Shown here piece after piece: positions 61,942-64,000 of a stretch of 64,000 nt of DNA. The position numbers and the translations under genes were made by a program. Source of the DNA: Thalassiosira profunda (taxonomy: Eukaryota; Bacillariophyta; Thalassiosirophyceae; Thalassiosirales; Thalassiosiraceae); the NCBI GenBank assembly GCA_036939355.1, contig JALLAP010000022.1, positions 40,757-104,756 on the forward strand, given 5' to 3'. Within the stretch, counting starts at the first letter, position 1; each line of letters starts with the position of its first letter. The notes beneath the pieces are model-generated. The model saw only the letters and a program-made list of their open reading frames with translations. It was not told the DNA's origin and searched no databases.

Positions 61942-64000
61942 ATGAAAATGTCCGCAATGGCGGCCCTGGCCGCCGCGGCGGGCGGCGCGAGCGGCGCCCT
62001 GGGAGACACCGCCCGGAGACGGTTGATGGGACGGTGGAGCGCCGCGGCCTTCGCCTCGCTGCCTCCTCCACCATCGACTCTGCACACGTCTCCGTCGACA
62101 TGCGCGCCCCGCACCCCGGCAGCGGCGTGGCAAACGCACCGCCCTTTCTCAAATAAAGACGATCTGCCGTGGACGCCCATCTGCGAGACTGGCGGGGGCC
62201 ACCCGTGCCACTCCCTGTCGGCCCTCCGGATGACCCCCCATTGCAACACGGAGGGATTTCGGGACGCCGTAAGGGGGAGCGAGGAGTACATCAAGCCGCG
62301 GGGCCCGGGGAGGGGGGACGCGGCGGCGCAACTGCCACAATTGCAGTCCCAGAAAGTGCAATCGCCGCCGCGGAAAAATGAGCAGGGAGAGCCGCCGCAA
62401 TCAACGAACGCCAAGCCGTCCATCCCCTTCCCCAAGCTGTCCCCGGGACGGCAACGGAACTACCGTCCCCCCCACGTCGTCTCGGCATTGCGCGCCAACG
62501 CCGAGATCCAGTCGGCGTCGAACGCCCCTTCGGATGCCGGCAGCGGCAGCGGCAGTTCCGGGGTGCCCCTGCGGGCAACGGACAAAGTGCACGAGCCCTG
62601 CGACGCCCTGAGCGCCGCGGAGCGGGAGCACTGCGCCGAGGACTTTCGGGAGGGGCGGGAGAGCGCGGGTTACCTGCCGGTGAAGGGCGGGAGGGGGGCG
62701 GGGGAGGGAGGAGGATCGTCGCCGGCGGCGGCGATACCAGGAGGCAGTACTGCGGCAAATAGTGACGGGGACGCCGCTACTGGGGAATTGCAATCGCTGC
62801 CCTTCCTGGAAGACAACTTTGATGCCATCGACGAGTCGCTCAGCGAGCGGTTTCGGGAGGCGCTCCGCGAGCCCTTCGGGCGGAGCGGCAGCGACGCCGA
62901 CTCGCCGTTCGAGGGGGGCCGCGAGCGACGCTCCGGAGACGGTGCGTCGAAGGACCAACACGAGCACTCCCTGTTCTACGACGGGCCGTCCAGCATGAAC
63001 TTCCGGGACGGGTCGCGGATGGCGACGTTCAAGGACGATGCCTTCCGGCCCATTGCGAGTTTGGCGGACTTGTTCGAGGACGGCGAGGACGAGAACGACA
63101 GCGCCGACGGGGAGTTGCTGGGGGGAGGGGAGGCGTTTGCGGAGGACGACGCGCGAATAGCGATCGAGCTGGACGGCGATTCGACGGATGACGAGATTGA
63201 CATCGTCGCGAAAGATCGCAGCCTCCTGGACGAGATTCGCAGCACTGGCGAAGCTTCTTCCGACGCGGACGCCGGCTTCTCTGCCGCCAAGGCGACGCTG
63301 CTCTCCGTCGATCCCAAATCCATCGACATCGTCCCCCTCGACAAGGGCCGGGCCGCCGAGGCGTCCGCCGACGAGCCGCCCGACCCAAAGCGCGCCCTCC
63401 TCGACTCCCTAGGAACCGACGCCCCCTCCGCCGCCCCGGCCTCCGGATCCTTCGTCCGCATGTTCCGCGGCTCCGCATCCTACATCGCCAACCACCGCGC
63501 CACCCTGGCCGTGTACCACATCCCCGGCGAGCTGCTGGCGTGGGAGGGATTCCCCGGATTGATGGACGACATCGCCCTCACGTGGCTGCTCGGGATGCGC
63601 ATCGTGCTGGTGGCGGGATGCCGGCACCAGATCGATTTGCGGTTGGACGACGAGGAGGCACTGGCGGGGGAGGGGGGGAGCGGATTGGGGGGACGGGTGA
63701 TGATGAGTTCGATACGGGTGACGGACGAGGAGACGCTAAGGGTCGTAAAAGAGGAGGCGGGGTTCGTGAGGTTCGAGATCGAGCGGCGGTTGGCGAGGAG
63801 CCTGCGGTTGCACGGCGGGATGGTGAAGGGGAGCGATTCGCTGGTCGGAAACGTGGTGTCGGGCAACTTTTACTCGGCCCAGCCGTTCGGCGTGGTGGAC
63901 GGGATAGACTACTGCTGGACCGGCTTCCCCCGCAAGGTGGAGGTCGAACGCATCCGCCAGGTCCACGAGACGAACGACATCGTGCTCCTGACCTCGCTGG
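61942..64000 (+). CDS. NAGS: N-acetylglutamate synthase (5' part; runs off right edge)
   Basis: An open frame continues past base 64000; 686 codons are visible from the ATG at 61942 (an ATG at 61759 is also in frame). Residues 1-70 are rich in Ala, Ser, Arg and Pro and fit an organelle leader. A long acidic, Ser/Gly/Pro-rich part (about 70-500) is not part of known NAGS enzymes. From about 503 the amino-acid-kinase-like domain begins: SFVRMFRGSASYIANHRATL, then DDIALTWLLGMRIVLVAGCRHQID, RVTDEETLRVVKEEAGFVRFEI and VDGIDYCWTGFPRKVEVERIRQ. These match plant-type and ArgA-type enzymes that start arginine synthesis from glutamate and acetyl-CoA. The GNAT acetyltransferase domain would lie outside the window. 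Arginine feedback is likely through the kinase-like domain. Confidence 0.82.
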   Translation, partial: MKMSAMAALAAAAGGASGALGDTARRRLMGRWSAAAFASLPPPPSTLHTSPSTCAPRTPAAAWQTHRPFSNKDDLPWTPICETGGGHPCHSLSALRMTPHCNTEGFRDAVRGSEEYIKPRGPGRGDAAAQLPQLQSQKVQSPPRKNEQGEPPQSTNAKPSIPFPKLSPGRQRNYRPPHVVSALRANAEIQSASNAPSDAGSGSGSSGVPLRATDKVHEPCDALSAAEREHCAEDFREGRESAGYLPVKGGRGAGEGGGSSPAAAIPGGSTAANSDGDAATGELQSLPFLEDNFDAIDESLSERFREALREPFGRSGSDADSPFEGGRERRSGDGASKDQHEHSLFYDGPSSMNFRDGSRMATFKDDAFRPIASLADLFEDGEDENDSADGELLGGGEAFAEDDARIAIELDGDSTDDEIDIVAKDRSLLDEIRSTGEASSDADAGFSAAKATLLSVDPKSIDIVPLDKGRAAEASADEPPDPKRALLDSLGTDAPSAAPASGSFVRMFRGSASYIANHRATLAVYHIPGELLAWEGFPGLMDDIALTWLLGMRIVLVAGCRHQIDLRLDDEEALAGEGGSGLGGRVMMSSIRVTDEETLRVVKEEAGFVRFEIERRLARSLRLHGGMVKGSDSLVGNVVSGNFYSAQPFGVVDGIDYCWTGFPRKVEVERIRQVHETNDIVLLTSL

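Noticed and set aside
1..64000. Prokaryotic or organellar origin
   Set aside because: Many GT-AG introns disrupting conserved domains, eukaryote-only families (RPC6, CHD, NLE1, Nup50, TMTC) and divergent non-operonic organisation rule this out.
1..64000. tRNA or rRNA genes
   Set aside because: I looked for GGTTCRA-type T-arm sequences and rRNA blocks and found none that folds convincingly by eye. A covariance-model scan would be needed to be sure.

Overview
The window is nuclear DNA of a gene-dense, intron-poor unicellular eukaryote, most likely a photosynthetic stramenopile such as a centric diatom. That placement is inference. It rests on short GT-AG introns (mostly 53-110 nt), moderately high GC, a plant-type N-acetylglutamate synthase, a jojoba-type wax-synthase MBOAT, proteins with plastid-like N-terminal leaders, and a GABA-B-like receptor with a bacterial sugar-binding ectodomain. 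There is no rRNA, tRNA, CRISPR array or organelle DNA that I could recognise. I support 29 protein genes and about 25 introns, placed by reading splice sites by eye and checking that the joined frames stay open.

Layout. 1-5170: a truncated membrane-anchored protein (-) running off the left edge, a cysteine-rich zinc-finger protein (+) and a TKL-like kinase (-). 5399-9569: an intact DDE-transposase gene enclosed by an exact 55-bp direct repeat, probably a mobile element. 9833-17412: 2-oxoglutarate dehydrogenase E2 (DLST), quinolinate phosphoribosyltransferase, a repeat protein with an apparent frameshift, a serine palmitoyltransferase small subunit, a Nup50/RanBP1-domain nucleoporin and a tail-anchored protein. 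18104-25787: a 2374-residue bromodomain-chromodomain-SNF2 (CHD) remodeller in eight exons. 26151-35743: an unknown protein, RNA polymerase III subunit RPC6, an exostosin-type GT47, a membrane-anchored DHH/PPX1-type phosphoesterase and a TMTC-like protein. 36406-64000: thirteen genes that alternate strand without exception: a MORN/RS-rich giant, an unknown acidic protein, Notchless (NLE1), the periplasmic-binding-protein/7TM receptor, an EF-hand protein, an M23-like metallopeptidase, an MFS carrier, an F-box protein, a wax-synthase-like MBOAT, a SPOUT methyltransferase, a UCH deubiquitinase, a SLAC1/TDT channel and the 5' part of N-acetylglutamate synthase running off the right edge.

The genes are mostly unrelated housekeeping and signalling functions. 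Themes that recur are lipid metabolism (SPT subunit, wax synthase), amino-acid and NAD synthesis (NAGS, QPRT), chromatin and transcription (CHD, RPC6), ribosome assembly (NLE1), protein glycosylation (GT47, TMTC) and ubiquitin (F-box, UCH). The most unusual points are the alternating gene architecture with 13-162 bp convergent gaps, the transposase locus with 55-bp direct repeats, the bromodomain-CHD fusion, the sugar-binding-protein/GPCR fusion, a CHAD-like helix in the polyphosphatase-like protein, and roughly fivefold enrichment of the palindrome TTGCAA.
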